Numbered from the stretch's first letter, positions 16,084-25,116 are shown. The stretch: 64,000 bases of DNA from Akkermansiaceae bacterium (GCA_905182405.1 CAJJBQ010000001.1:496001-560000), one strand, 5' to 3'. The notes: a model not told the origin generated them from the sequence alone. Numbers and translations: made by a program.

Positions 16084-17796
16084 ATGATTCGACTTTTCCT
16101 CCTTCTTATGGCGTTTCCGGCAATGGCTGGAAGCTTGCGGGTGGAGATTCTTCCTCGTTTCGCAGGGAAGCCGCTGACGCTTGATGCGATCAAGTATCAG
16201 GGAGCGGAGACCTTCTCGGTCACGCGCTTGAGCTATCTCCTGAGTGAGTTCGCGGTCCAGAAGGAGGACAGTAGCTGGCTCGAACTTGGGGAGCAGTTCG
16301 CCTACCTCGATGTGGGGAAGCGCCGGAGCAGCTTCATGGTAAATGATGTCCCGGAGGGACGCTACCGGGCGATTCGTTTTTCCGTTGGAGTGCCTCAGCC
16401 TGCGAATCATGCTGATCCGGCGAAGCTCGCGGCGGATCATCCGCTGAATCCGAATCTCAATCAGCTCCACTGGGACTGGGCGAGCGGCTACATTTTCATG
16501 GCTGTCGAGGGGCGGTATCGCGCGGGGGATGATCTGAAGGGCTACGTCTATCACCTTGCGAATGATAATAATCTCAACCGGCTTCAACTCGCGGCAGACT
16601 TTCAGGTTAAAAAGATGACGGGTCTGGGCTTGTCGCTCGATGTGAAGCATCTCCTCCACGGGACCCGCTCGCTTTCTTTCGAGCAAGATGGCTCTTCGAC
16701 TCACTCGCATCCGGGCGATGCTATTGCCAGTGCCCTGGTGGCGAATGCCCAGAGCGCCTTCGCAGTCATCGGCGTGACGTACTCGCCTGCCGAGCTTCCG
16801 CAGGAGGCGGTAAAGCCGCTTTATCTCCCGGCGAAGTATGAGAGCTATCCTTTTAAAACGAGCCGCCGCTTTCCGCTCCCGCTCTTGCCACGGGATAATC
16901 CTCTTTTAAAAGAGCGGGTAGCACTCGGGGAAACGCTCTTTTTTGAGAGCCTCCTCTCGATCGATAACACCGTCTCTTGTGCGGCTTGTCACGCACCACA
17001 CCTGGCTTTCACTGATCAGATCCCCATCGCGCGCGGGTTTGAGGGGCGCTTCGGGAGACGCCACTCGATGCCGCTCTTTAATCTCGCTTGGAAGTCGTCC
17101 TTCTTTTGGGACGGGCGTGCGAAGTCGCTCCGCGAGCAAGTGTTGAAGCCGATCGAAGATCCCATGGAGATGGCGGCCCGAATGCCTTCCGTGCTTCGGA
17201 GATTGAACAACCAAAAAAGCTACCGAGAGGGGTTCGAGGCGGCCTTTGGTCCCGGAGAAATCACCGGAGAAAAGATCGGGCTAGCGCTCGAAAACTACGT
17301 TCTCACCCTCACTAGCTATGGCTCAAAGTTCGATGACGCGATGGCAGGTAAGTTGGAGCTCAGCGCTGCTGAGAAGCGGGGGATGGAACTCTTTTTTACC
17401 GAGAACGAGCCCCGCAGCCAGCAGTTCGGAGCTGATTGTTTCCACTGCCACGGCGGCGCGAACTTCTCCGACCACCAGTTTCACAATAACGGACTCAAAC
17501 CGACCAAGGATCACGGGCGATTTGAGGTCACGGGCGAGGAGCGTGACAGGAACGTCTTCTCGACCCCGAGCCTGCGGAATGTCGGACTCACCGAGCCATA
17601 CATGCACGATGGTCGCTTCGGGACTCTGGAAGAAGTGGTGGCTCATTACAGCGGCCCGATGCACCGGAGTCCGTCACTTTCTCCTAACTTGGCGAAGCAT
17701 TCCAAGAATGGGCTCAATCTGAGTAAGGAGGATCAAGCGGCACTTGTCGCCTTCCTTAAGACGCTCACCGATCCGAAATACGATAGGGACTTTTAA
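16084..17796 (+). CDS. Fused MbnP-like copper protein and MbnH-like dihaem peroxidase
   Basis: 570 aa from ATG 16084, chosen for its signal peptide (MIRLFLLLMAFPAMA). Residues about 17-235 match MbnP: FSVTRLSYLLSEFAV, VPEGRYRAIRFSVGV, DHPLNPN, HWDWASGYIFMAVEG and YHLA. Residues about 260-565 are a MauG/CcpA-type dihaem domain with CAACH (299-303) and CFHCH (452-456), plus SMPLFNLAWKSSFFWDGRA and TPSLRNVGLTEPYMHDG. In characterised pairs the two are separate genes: MbnH oxidises a Trp of MbnP to kynurenine, creating the copper site. Here enzyme and substrate are one periplasmic chain. The Trp pair at 130/132 is a candidate target (inference). Confidence 0.85.
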   Translation: MIRLFLLLMAFPAMAGSLRVEILPRFAGKPLTLDAIKYQGAETFSVTRLSYLLSEFAVQKEDSSWLELGEQFAYLDVGKRRSSFMVNDVPEGRYRAIRFSVGVPQPANHADPAKLAADHPLNPNLNQLHWDWASGYIFMAVEGRYRAGDDLKGYVYHLANDNNLNRLQLAADFQVKKMTGLGLSLDVKHLLHGTRSLSFEQDGSSTHSHPGDAIASALVANAQSAFAVIGVTYSPAELPQEAVKPLYLPAKYESYPFKTSRRFPLPLLPRDNPLLKERVALGETLFFESLLSIDNTVSCAACHAPHLAFTDQIPIARGFEGRFGRRHSMPLFNLAWKSSFFWDGRAKSLREQVLKPIEDPMEMAARMPSVLRRLNNQKSYREGFEAAFGPGEITGEKIGLALENYVLTLTSYGSKFDDAMAGKLELSAAEKRGMELFFTENEPRSQQFGADCFHCHGGANFSDHQFHNNGLKPTKDHGRFEVTGEERDRNVFSTPSLRNVGLTEPYMHDGRFGTLEEVVAHYSGPMHRSPSLSPNLAKHSKNGLNLSKEDQAALVAFLKTLTDPKYDRDF

Positions 17797-17824
17797 ACTA
17801 ATATAACCCTCCCTCATTTACCTT

Positions 17825-17851
17825 TTCTCCATACTTGGTTTGGAGAATTTT
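17825..17851 (+). terminator. Possible terminator after the MbnP-MbnH gene
   Basis: Stem TTCTCCA / TGGAGAA with a 9-base loop, followed by TTTT. It lies 29 bases after the stop. The stem is short and A/T-rich. Confidence 0.45.
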
Positions 17852-18351
17852 AATGTTAAATATTATGGTTACAAAAAGGGAGAATCATCTTGAGTATTTC
17901 AAAAATCACTCAATATATTTTTATTATTCTATCAATGCACGGATTTAATGTCCCACCTTTAGGAGAGTCTTGAAGGCGCAATCAGCTGTCTCGAAAGGCC
18001 CCTGCGGCTGTTGCGAAAAAAATCTTCGCTTCAATGTTCAGATTGTAGTTTTCAGTGAGCCGGGTGCTTTTTCGAGATGGCTGCGTCCCTGCTCGGTCAC
18101 GCTACCCGCACCGCTTTGCCCTCTCGTAAAATCACTCCGGCATGTGTCTCTTCTATTCTACTACTTGGGATAACGGCCATCGGAGGGATTGGTCAGATGG
18201 GGTGCATAAAGGGCGTAGTCCTCCTCCGAGCCTTACCAGAAGTGGAAGATCTTACCTCGTTTAGACTGATTTCCCGAGAAAAGTCGGCTTGCGGTAATTT
18301 CTTGTTAGGCTAGGTGTAGTGTAACGTATTTTTTAGCGCACACGTTACCTT
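17852..18351. other. Intergenic stretch, about 500 bp, no gene seen
   Basis: The first 120 bases are strikingly A/T-rich. I found no frame with recognisable protein signal and no tRNA. The last 60 bases probably contain the promoter of the adenylating-enzyme gene. Confidence 0.4.
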
Positions 18352-19422
18352 ATGAGTTCTACTTTGACTGTCGACGAAGCCCGGGAGCAACTAGATTCCC
18401 AGACCCGGGGAATGATTAACTGGCACTTTTCGCCAGAGACTGGATGTCCCTATTGGCTCGATTGGGCCAAGGAAGCGGGTTGGGACCCTCGAGAAAAGGT
18501 GAAGAAGTTCGCTGACATGCTTCATTTCGATAATTTCGATGATGAAGTGCTGCGCAAAGAAGATCCGGCTAAGTTTATCCCGAAGGCCTTTGAGGGCCGT
18601 CCTTACAACGTTTTCGAAACGGGAGGCACCACGGGTATGCCCAAGCAGCGCATCGGTTGGGAGGACTACAAAACCGACTATACCGAGTTTTCTGAGCATT
18701 ACGGGCCCGACTTTTTCCCGCAGGGTGCTAACTGGCTGATGGTCGGACCGACCGGGCCCCGACGTCTCCGGATGGCGATCGAGCACCTCGCGAACATTCG
18801 TGGGGGAGCGTGCTACTTCATCGATCTTGATCCTCGTTGGGTAAAGCGCCTCATCGGGATGGGTGAGATGCAAATGGCGAAGGCCTACCAAGAGCACGTA
18901 ATCGATCAAGCTGTCACCATCTTACGTCACCGTGACATTAAGTGCATCTTCACCACTCCGCGTCTTCTCGAGAGTCTCTCGCTGCGCATGTCCCTTGCCG
19001 ATGCCGGCATCCGGGGCGTCTTTGCTGGAGGCACCACCATGACTCCGCAATATGTGAAGTTCATCCAAGAAGAAGTTCTCGAAGGAAAGATCAACTACGC
19101 GCCCACTTACGGAAATACCCTCATGGGCCTCGCCATTTCCAGAAAGCGCGAGCCCGGTGAGTATTCGCTGACCTACTATGCGCCCCAACCCCGCGCGACT
19201 CTGCGGGTCGTCGATCCGAAGGATTCCACCAAGATTGTCGACTACGGTGAATATGGCCGCGTCGAGCTCACCACGATGACGAAGGAGTTTTTCGTTCCTC
19301 GTTTCCTTGAGCGCGACGAAGCAATCCGTCGCACCGAGTGCGACGAGTTTCCATGGGACGGTGTTGGCGATGTGCGTCCCTTCCAATCTGGCACCAAGGC
19401 AGTTATTGAAGGTGTTTATTAA
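18352..19422 (+). CDS. ANL-type adenylating enzyme without C-terminal domain (LuxE/EhpF-like)
   Basis: 356 aa. The ANL phosphate-loop motif is present at residues 89-98 (ETGGTTGMPK), as is an A5-like YAPTYGNTLMGLAI. The protein ends where the small mobile C-terminal domain of acyl-CoA ligases would begin. Short ANL proteins of this length include LuxE acyl-protein synthetase and EhpF of phenazine biosynthesis; both activate a carboxylate for reduction by a partner aldehyde dehydrogenase. Such a partner lies 241 bp downstream. I infer that it activates a fatty or aromatic acid as the acyl-adenylate. The true substrate cannot be read from sequence. Confidence 0.75.
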   Translation: MSSTLTVDEAREQLDSQTRGMINWHFSPETGCPYWLDWAKEAGWDPREKVKKFADMLHFDNFDDEVLRKEDPAKFIPKAFEGRPYNVFETGGTTGMPKQRIGWEDYKTDYTEFSEHYGPDFFPQGANWLMVGPTGPRRLRMAIEHLANIRGGACYFIDLDPRWVKRLIGMGEMQMAKAYQEHVIDQAVTILRHRDIKCIFTTPRLLESLSLRMSLADAGIRGVFAGGTTMTPQYVKFIQEEVLEGKINYAPTYGNTLMGLAISRKREPGEYSLTYYAPQPRATLRVVDPKDSTKIVDYGEYGRVELTTMTKEFFVPRFLERDEAIRRTECDEFPWDGVGDVRPFQSGTKAVIEGVY

Positions 19423-19663
19423 CTAAAATGGTCTGAGGGGTTGGCAATTAGCTTTTAACGATTAGCAGTCACAACTGCACATTAATAATGAGGAGTTTTC
19501 GTAAGCTTAATGTATAAGAGAAAGCGCATGAATTTACGCTTCTGCTATAGTAAAGAAATCCAGCCTCTTTAAAAATCGGAGCAGAAACTCCAAAAAATCC
19601 AGAGGCTCAACGTTAAAACCCAATCGCCAGCTCCGCCCACCAAACCACTCACTTTTTCCAAAG

Positions 19664-21076
19664 ATGCAAATTCCTATCCTCCGCCTTGGCGAAACTTACG
19701 AGTCCGCTGACCATGTCAAGCTGAACGAAAATCTCGTTACGCATACCGCGAACCCAGGGATCATTCGTCGCGATCTTCTCCGCATTTCCGAGTCGAAAGC
19801 GGCTCTCGATGCCATTCCCGCAGAGGCGCTTGCAGATTACTGCGAGGCTGCTGCTGAACTCTTCTTGCACGCCGAACTTCCTTGTGGCGACTCGACGCAA
19901 GGCCCACAGGACTACATTGAATCGCTCTCTGATCTCACGCGTCTTCCTCACACTTTGGTGAAGATGAATATGGGAAAAATCCATGCTGCGATGTCGCAGA
20001 TTCGCACCGTGATTGGAGGCCTGACCCGTGGCATGCCTTTAGAAATTTTCGACCGTGGCATTACTTCCGTCGGTGACCTTGAGGTGAACTATTATCCCGC
20101 GACCAGTTCGCTCGGCGTCGCTCTTCCCAGTAATGCTCCGGCGGTCAATTCACTCTGGCTTCCCGCGCTTGTGATGAAGATTCCTGTCCTGCTCAAGCCA
20201 GGACGCGAAGATCCCTTCACCCCACTGCGCATCGTGCAGGCCATGATCCAAGGCGGTTTCCCAAAGGAAGCCTTTGGCTATTATCCCACCACTCACGAAG
20301 GCGGCGACACCTTACTGACTTCCTGCGGAGCGGGCATTTCCTTCGGATCCGATGTCACCGTGCGGAAATATGCGCCCTTCAAAACCATCCAGGTTCACGG
20401 GACTGGACGCTCCAAGATTCTCATCGGCGACGACTTCATTGACCGCTGGGAAGACTATCTCGACGTTCTCGTTACTTCCATTGCTGCCAATGGTGGGCGC
20501 AGTTGTATTAACACTTCAGCCATCTTGGTGCCATCGCATGGGGCTGAAATTGCTGAAGCGCTTGCAGCCAAGCTCGCCGAAGTCAAACCGCTCGCGCGTG
20601 ATGATTCCAATGCTCTTCTTTGTGGTTTCGCCAACACTGCGATGGCCGAGGGAATCGATGGTATGATCGAAGATCATCTCAAAGAAAAAGGCGCACGCGA
20701 TGTCACCGCCGCTCATCGTTCCGGGGCTCGGAAGGCGGAGGCCTTTGATCAGACCTACCTCTGCCCGACGCTCATCGCCTGCGATGACAAGGATCACCCA
20801 CTTGCCAATACCGAGTTCATGTTTCCCTACGCGAGCATCGTCGAAATGCCACAGTCCGAGATGCTCGCTAACATCGGCGAGACTCTAGTCGTGAGTGCTT
20901 TCACCGGGAACAAAGAGTGGATTCAGGACCTCATGCTGAGCCCTAATATCGAGCGCCTCAACATCGGACCGTTCCCGACCAATCGCGTCCAGTGGGAGCA
21001 ACCGCACGAAGGAAACCTCTTTGAGTTCCTCTACCACCGTCGCGCGATTCAGGGCGATCTTTCTGCGATCCAATAA
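19664..21076 (+). CDS. LuxC-like acyl reductase (aldehyde dehydrogenase superfamily)
   Basis: 470 aa. An aldehyde-dehydrogenase fold with a catalytic Cys281 in NGGRSCINTS, a Rossmann part with GVALPSNAPAVNSLWLPALV and KPGREDPFTPLRI, and FMFPYASIVEMP toward the C-terminus. The length and early PQDYIESL segment fit LuxC or EhpG-type enzymes, which reduce an activated acyl group to an aldehyde. With the ANL protein upstream and the Fe-alcohol dehydrogenase downstream it could form a carboxylate to aldehyde to alcohol route (inference). The 241-bp leader suggests that it may have its own promoter. Confidence 0.82.
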   Translation: MQIPILRLGETYESADHVKLNENLVTHTANPGIIRRDLLRISESKAALDAIPAEALADYCEAAAELFLHAELPCGDSTQGPQDYIESLSDLTRLPHTLVKMNMGKIHAAMSQIRTVIGGLTRGMPLEIFDRGITSVGDLEVNYYPATSSLGVALPSNAPAVNSLWLPALVMKIPVLLKPGREDPFTPLRIVQAMIQGGFPKEAFGYYPTTHEGGDTLLTSCGAGISFGSDVTVRKYAPFKTIQVHGTGRSKILIGDDFIDRWEDYLDVLVTSIAANGGRSCINTSAILVPSHGAEIAEALAAKLAEVKPLARDDSNALLCGFANTAMAEGIDGMIEDHLKEKGARDVTAAHRSGARKAEAFDQTYLCPTLIACDDKDHPLANTEFMFPYASIVEMPQSEMLANIGETLVVSAFTGNKEWIQDLMLSPNIERLNIGPFPTNRVQWEQPHEGNLFEFLYHRRAIQGDLSAIQ

Positions 21077-21110
21077 GCATAAGTTTTGCCTGAAATAGAA
21101 TTCGAGGACG

Positions 21111-21133
21111 CCTTCCAAAAGGGCCTTGGAAGG
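21111..21133 (+). terminator. Hairpin after the LuxC-like gene
   Basis: An 8-bp perfect stem (CCTTCCAA / TTGGAAGG) with a 7-base loop, 34 bases after the stop. No T-tract follows on either strand, so it may be a processing or protective hairpin rather than an intrinsic terminator. Confidence 0.35.
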
Positions 21134-21257
21134 ACGCGGTTGGGAGTGGAGGCTTTGGTAGGAAATGACTTTTCGATTGGGGGGTGAGCAAGCTAGTCTC
21201 AAGAACCTGATCTATGACCGGCAATGTGAGGGGTTCCGGAGTGGCTGGATCTGCTAA

Positions 21258-21739
21258 GGAATTAAGCTTACCGGGGTTCCTGCGCACGACGAGAATTTCA
21301 TCATCGAGAGCCTAGACGGAGGGATGGGAATGGACGATTCGGCCCATGCACTGGATTTACTTCTTTGTTATGCTAAGGATTCCCCGGAGCGTTCACGGAA
21401 GGAGATTTGTTCTTGGTTTGGGAAAAGCGAATTCAATGAATCGTGGCTTGAAGGCGATCAAATTGTTGCTTTGGATGCACTGGAAAAATTTCTTGAAGCC
21501 GCAAAAATCATCGGGACTAATACCACTCCGCAAAACAGAAGAGACAAATGTTTATTTTAAATCTCAGTGGGAAACTGAAGTTTGAGGGTGAATTACAGAG
21601 TATTCTGATCTTCTGCTTTGGGCGAACTTCCTGTTCTAATTTTCGCAAGAGGCTTCACGAAAAGCTAGAGAGCGGAGATCTTCTTACGGGCGAGCTGCGC
21701 GCAGAATATAGATATGCCCGCCTCCTGCTGCAGGCTTAG
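21258..21739 (+). pseudogene. Unrecognised ORF remnants between the LuxC-like and AbrB-Doc genes
   Basis: One frame is open from 21258 to 21560 (ATGs at 21324 and 21330: MGMDDSAHALDLLLCYAK and KEICSWFGKSEFNESW). A second in another frame runs 21548-21739 and ends LLTGELRAEYRYARLLLQA. Their compositions look coding, but neither begins with a clear ribosome site and I recognise no family. They may be two parts of one gene split by a frameshift. The rest of 21077-21829 shows nothing. Confidence 0.3.
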
Positions 21740-21829
21740 TGTCGATTTGATAGCAAAGACGACGAGTTCGAGGAAATGCTGACCTGATCGCAACTTGAAT
21801 CCCGTTCAAACATCGGTTATAACAAATGC

Positions 21830-22333
21830 GTGAAGACGTTCGAGCTTACTGCGATCGGGAATTCTACTGGAGTAATTTTTCCGAAGGGACTTCTAGAAAA
21901 GCTGCGCGTTTCAAAAGGGAACATTTTTACTGTGACCGAGACTCCTCGTGGGGTGGAGATTTCGGCGTATGATCAAAAAAAGGCCCATCAAAGGGAGCTC
22001 GCAGAACACGGGGGGCAGGATGGGATTCGCGACGAGGGAATGTTGCTTCCTGCGCTATCTGGTCCCAAGCAACTTTTTCAATATGGAGACCCTCCGCCAG
22101 ACCTCTGCGCATTGGCGGCATCTTATGCCTTTGGCCTAGCAAAGAATCATCCTTTTGTGGATGGAAACAAGCGGACGGCAGCAGTTGCCTGTGAATTATT
22201 TCTTTTGCTCAATGGCCTCCTGGTCACGGTATCCGAGGAGGAAAAGCGTCCTCATTATTTGAACCTCGCATCAGGCGAGCATAACGAGGAAGGCTTCGCC
22301 AAATGGTTGCGTGAAGTTACCGCCAAGATTTGA
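21830..22333 (+). CDS. Fused AbrB/MazE-type antitoxin N-terminus and Doc/Fic toxin
   Basis: 167 aa from GTG 21830. Residues 1-48 (MKTFELTAIGNSTGVIFPKG and onward) are a SpoVT/AbrB DNA-binding domain as in antitoxins of Doc systems. From residue 54 (QRELAEHGGQDGIRDEG) to the end it is a death-on-curing protein with an intact Fic motif HPFVDGNKRT (107-116). Normally two genes encode these. Here about 25 C-terminal residues of the antitoxin (the toxin-binding part) and about 20 N-terminal residues of Doc are absent, as expected of an in-frame deletion across the junction. It is either an inert relic or an autoregulated chimera. Confidence 0.8.
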   Translation: MKTFELTAIGNSTGVIFPKGLLEKLRVSKGNIFTVTETPRGVEISAYDQKKAHQRELAEHGGQDGIRDEGMLLPALSGPKQLFQYGDPPPDLCALAASYAFGLAKNHPFVDGNKRTAAVACELFLLLNGLLVTVSEEEKRPHYLNLASGEHNEEGFAKWLREVTAKI

Positions 22334-22379
22334 AAGAGCGGCCCTATTTTTTCGGTAGCTCATTGACTCCACTTTCTCT

Positions 22380-23435
22380 GTGACAAATCACCTTCAACTT
22401 ATTCTTCATGGCCCGGGTTCTCTTGCGGAACTTCCGAAACACGTATCGGGAAAAGCCCTCATCGTCACCGATTCCGGGATCGTGGCAGCGGGGCATCTTA
22501 ACTCGACGACATCTCTCTTGCATGATGTTGTTGTATACGATGCCGCCCACGAAAATCCCACGGAGTCTGATGTCGCGGCTTGCGCCGAGTTCGCCCGTTC
22601 GGCGAATCCCGATGTCATCATCGGTCTGGGCGGGGGAAGCTCGATGGACACCGCCAAGGGCACCCTTTTTCTCCTCAGTGGAGGCGGGATAATATCCGAT
22701 TATCAGGGCCACGGAAAAGCGAAGGGAAAAATGTTGCCCTTTATTGCCATCCCGACCACCGCAGGAACCGGAAGTGAGTGTCAGAGTTACGCCGTGCTCA
22801 GCCGTGATGGTTCCCATGAGAAAATGGCCTGTGGAGATCCGCGAGCCCTTGCGAAAACGGTCATCCTTGATCCGGAACTCACGGCTTCGATGCCCCTGCG
22901 AGTGGCGCGACTCACCGCCCTCGATGCTCTTTCCCATGCCCTCGAAAGCGCGGTCTGCACCAAGTCCACTCCAGAGTCCCGCGAGCTTTCTTTTGCCGCG
23001 TTCCGAAAAATCGAGCCTGTCATTGAGTCGATTCTCAAGGGCGAGGCGACCACCGCACAGCGTGGCGACATGCTCCGTGGCGCGGCGCTTGCCGGCCAGG
23101 CCATCGAGTCCTCGATGCTCGGTGCCGCTCACGCCTCGGCGAACCCACTCACAGCGCACTTCGATGTTGTCCACGGCCGCGCCGTCCTCACCATGCTCCC
23201 CACGATCATGCGATGGAATTCCACGGTGGTGGGTGAAATCTATCAGGAGCTCCGTCCCGATCTCATCGAGTGGGTCGAGAGCCTGCGAACGATTGCCGAA
23301 TTGGAACCTGTCCAGGTCCCTGCGGAAATGATTCCTCAATTGGCTGCTGAAGCAATCAAGCAATGGACCGGCCAATTTAACCCGCGCTCTTTCAATGAGG
23401 CAGATTTTGTGTCACTCTATCGCGACGCCTTATGA
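22380..23435 (+). CDS. Iron-containing (group III) alcohol dehydrogenase
   Basis: 351 aa from GTG 22380. The NAD-binding GLGGGSSMDTAK (83-94) and PTTAGTGSE (125-133) are present. Metal ligands are Asp182, His186, His251 and His265 (DALSHALE, AAHASANPL, VVHG). Compared with FucO-type enzymes, the conserved His four residues after the third ligand is Asn255 (ANPL instead of AHPL), which could alter substrate or catalysis. It overlaps the next gene by 4 bases. A plausible role is reduction of the aldehyde made by the LuxC-like enzyme (inference). Confidence 0.88.
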   Translation: MTNHLQLILHGPGSLAELPKHVSGKALIVTDSGIVAAGHLNSTTSLLHDVVVYDAAHENPTESDVAACAEFARSANPDVIIGLGGGSSMDTAKGTLFLLSGGGIISDYQGHGKAKGKMLPFIAIPTTAGTGSECQSYAVLSRDGSHEKMACGDPRALAKTVILDPELTASMPLRVARLTALDALSHALESAVCTKSTPESRELSFAAFRKIEPVIESILKGEATTAQRGDMLRGAALAGQAIESSMLGAAHASANPLTAHFDVVHGRAVLTMLPTIMRWNSTVVGEIYQELRPDLIEWVESLRTIAELEPVQVPAEMIPQLAAEAIKQWTGQFNPRSFNEADFVSLYRDAL

Positions 23436-24586
23436 AGCTTTCTTATTTTTCGCTACTCCTTGTCCTCGCCTCATGCAAACCGGCAGAGGAAGACGTGAAC
23501 GCCTCCGCAAAGAATCAAACAGAGTGGACCCGCACTTCATGGCCGGTGGCCCGGGGTGGTGCCGGGCTTTCCGGCACAACGGGGGACCCGCTTCCCGGAA
23601 AACCTGAGGTCGCGTGGATTTTCAAAACCGATGGCCCCATTCTTGGAGAGGCGATCGTCTCCGGCTCCTCCGTGGTCTTTGGAAATGACATGGGCCTCCT
23701 CTACGTGCTCGATTTCGAGACGGGTGACCTTATTTGGAAAAAGGAATACGAGGACGCTATTGAGGCCACGCCCGCCATCCACGAGGATACTCTTTTTGTG
23801 GGGTGCCAGGATTCCTTCCTCTATGCCCTCGATCTCGTGACCGGTGATGAAAGGTGGAAGATCGAGACCGATGACAAAATCACCGCTGGCGTGAATCTCA
23901 TCGGGAGTCCCGATGGAAAAGAAACCTGGATTATTCTGAATGGCTACGATGGGGTCTGCCGAGCGCTCCGCACTACCGATGGTAAGGAAATGTGGAGACA
24001 CGAAACCCAGGAGTTCATCAATGGCAGCCCTGCGATTGTGGATGGAAAACAGGTCGTCTTCGGCGGATGTGACCGGGTTCTCTATTCGCTCGATGTCGCA
24101 ACGGGTAAGCCGAACGAGGCCATCGAGACCGATGCGGAGATTGTCTCCACAGTTGCGACGTCCGGGACTTTTGTGGCCTGGGGAAATTACGGAAACGAAG
24201 TTCTTGCCGCGGATGTTGCCACCGGCCAAAAAGTCTGGACTTACACTGATCGCAAGTTCCCCTTCATGAGCGCTCCCGCGATCAATGAAACACAGGTCTT
24301 CATCGGTTGCCGCGATAAGAAACTGCACGCCATTTCAAGAGCCGATGGCTCCGCGCTTTGGCAGTATAAGACCGGCGGACGGGTCGAATCCTCTCCGCTT
24401 CTCTTCACCGATGCTGTCGTGGTGGGATCATCCGACGGGCGGGTGTATGCCCTGGAGTTGGGTCAAGGAGAAGAACTCTGGAAGCTCGATCTCGGCGAGG
24501 CGATTGTCGCCGCTCCAAGCTTTGCCCGGGGCACGATCTTTGTTGGGGGAGAAGACGGGACCCTTTTCGCGATCAAGGAGAAGTAA
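23432..24586 (+). CDS. PQQ-like beta-propeller lipoprotein
   Basis: 384 aa with a lipoprotein signal (LLLVLASC, lipidated Cys15). From residue about 55 it contains repeated blades of the form VYALD-x-GxxxW (LYVLDFETGDLIWKKE, YALDLVTGDERWK, RVYALELGQGEELWKLD). This is the BamB/PQQ-quinoprotein-like propeller without a catalytic PQQ site that I can see. Its 4-base overlap with the alcohol dehydrogenase suggests coupled translation. Its role may be envelope scaffolding or electron-transfer binding. Confidence 0.85.
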   Translation: MKLSYFSLLLVLASCKPAEEDVNASAKNQTEWTRTSWPVARGGAGLSGTTGDPLPGKPEVAWIFKTDGPILGEAIVSGSSVVFGNDMGLLYVLDFETGDLIWKKEYEDAIEATPAIHEDTLFVGCQDSFLYALDLVTGDERWKIETDDKITAGVNLIGSPDGKETWIILNGYDGVCRALRTTDGKEMWRHETQEFINGSPAIVDGKQVVFGGCDRVLYSLDVATGKPNEAIETDAEIVSTVATSGTFVAWGNYGNEVLAADVATGQKVWTYTDRKFPFMSAPAINETQVFIGCRDKKLHAISRADGSALWQYKTGGRVESSPLLFTDAVVVGSSDGRVYALELGQGEELWKLDLGEAIVAAPSFARGTIFVGGEDGTLFAIKEK

Positions 24587-24658
24587 TGAAATTTGCCAAA
24601 CGTTTGAATAAAGGAGGAACGGTTCCCGTTTCACTAAAATTGACCCGTCAGTCATCTC

Positions 24659-25065
24659 ATGAAGCTCTGACTTGCCCTGCCACTCCTCGGCCTCCTCTTT
24701 GTCTCCTGTCGCCAAGATAAGGTCACCCAAGGTTCGCTGGCCGATCCTGATCAGATTCTTCGCTTGGAAGAGCGTCTCGGATCCATAGAGGATCACATTT
24801 TTCAGTTGAACCGCGCTCTAAATGACTCTCGCGTTCAGCAAAATAAGCTCGCCGAACTCCAATCCGAGATCTTCCCTCTTGAGGCTGGGGCGAAAAGATC
24901 GGAGACCAAGAATACGGCGCCCAAGCCCGCAACCGGCTGAAGCCGAACTCTGATGGAGAAATTGATCGACGGGTTGCTCGATTGACTGCCGTCGGAGAAT
25001 CCCTGGGGGCCGTTTACACCCTGGATGGCCGTAAGTTTTATGATGCCCGCATCACCCGGCTCTAA
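24659..25065 (+). pseudogene. Decayed lipoprotein gene (nonsense plus frameshift)
   Basis: Reading from ATG 24659 gives MKL, TGA at 24668-24670, then LALPLLGLLFVSC and RQDKVTQGSLADPDQILRLE, clearly a lipoprotein signal and a coiled helix. The frame continues to about 24885, after which the sense shifts: GEKIGDQEYGAQARNRLK through TLDGRKFYDARITRL, ending with TAA at 25063-25065. Two independent lesions make a pseudogene likely, unless the assembly is wrong here. The TGA is not at a catalytic site and is not read as selenocysteine. Confidence 0.7.
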
Positions 25066-25116
25066 GTCGCAGAAGGTAGCAGTGGATTTTTTTCTGAAGC
25101 TCGCTAGTTTTCGGGT

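Noticed and set aside
22344-23375. Minus-strand 343-codon frame
   Set aside because: Antisense shadow of the iron alcohol dehydrogenase gene.
24668-24670. TGA in the lipoprotein signal as a further selenocysteine codon
   Set aside because: It falls in a signal peptide, not at a redox site, and the gene has a second frameshift, so decay is the better explanation.
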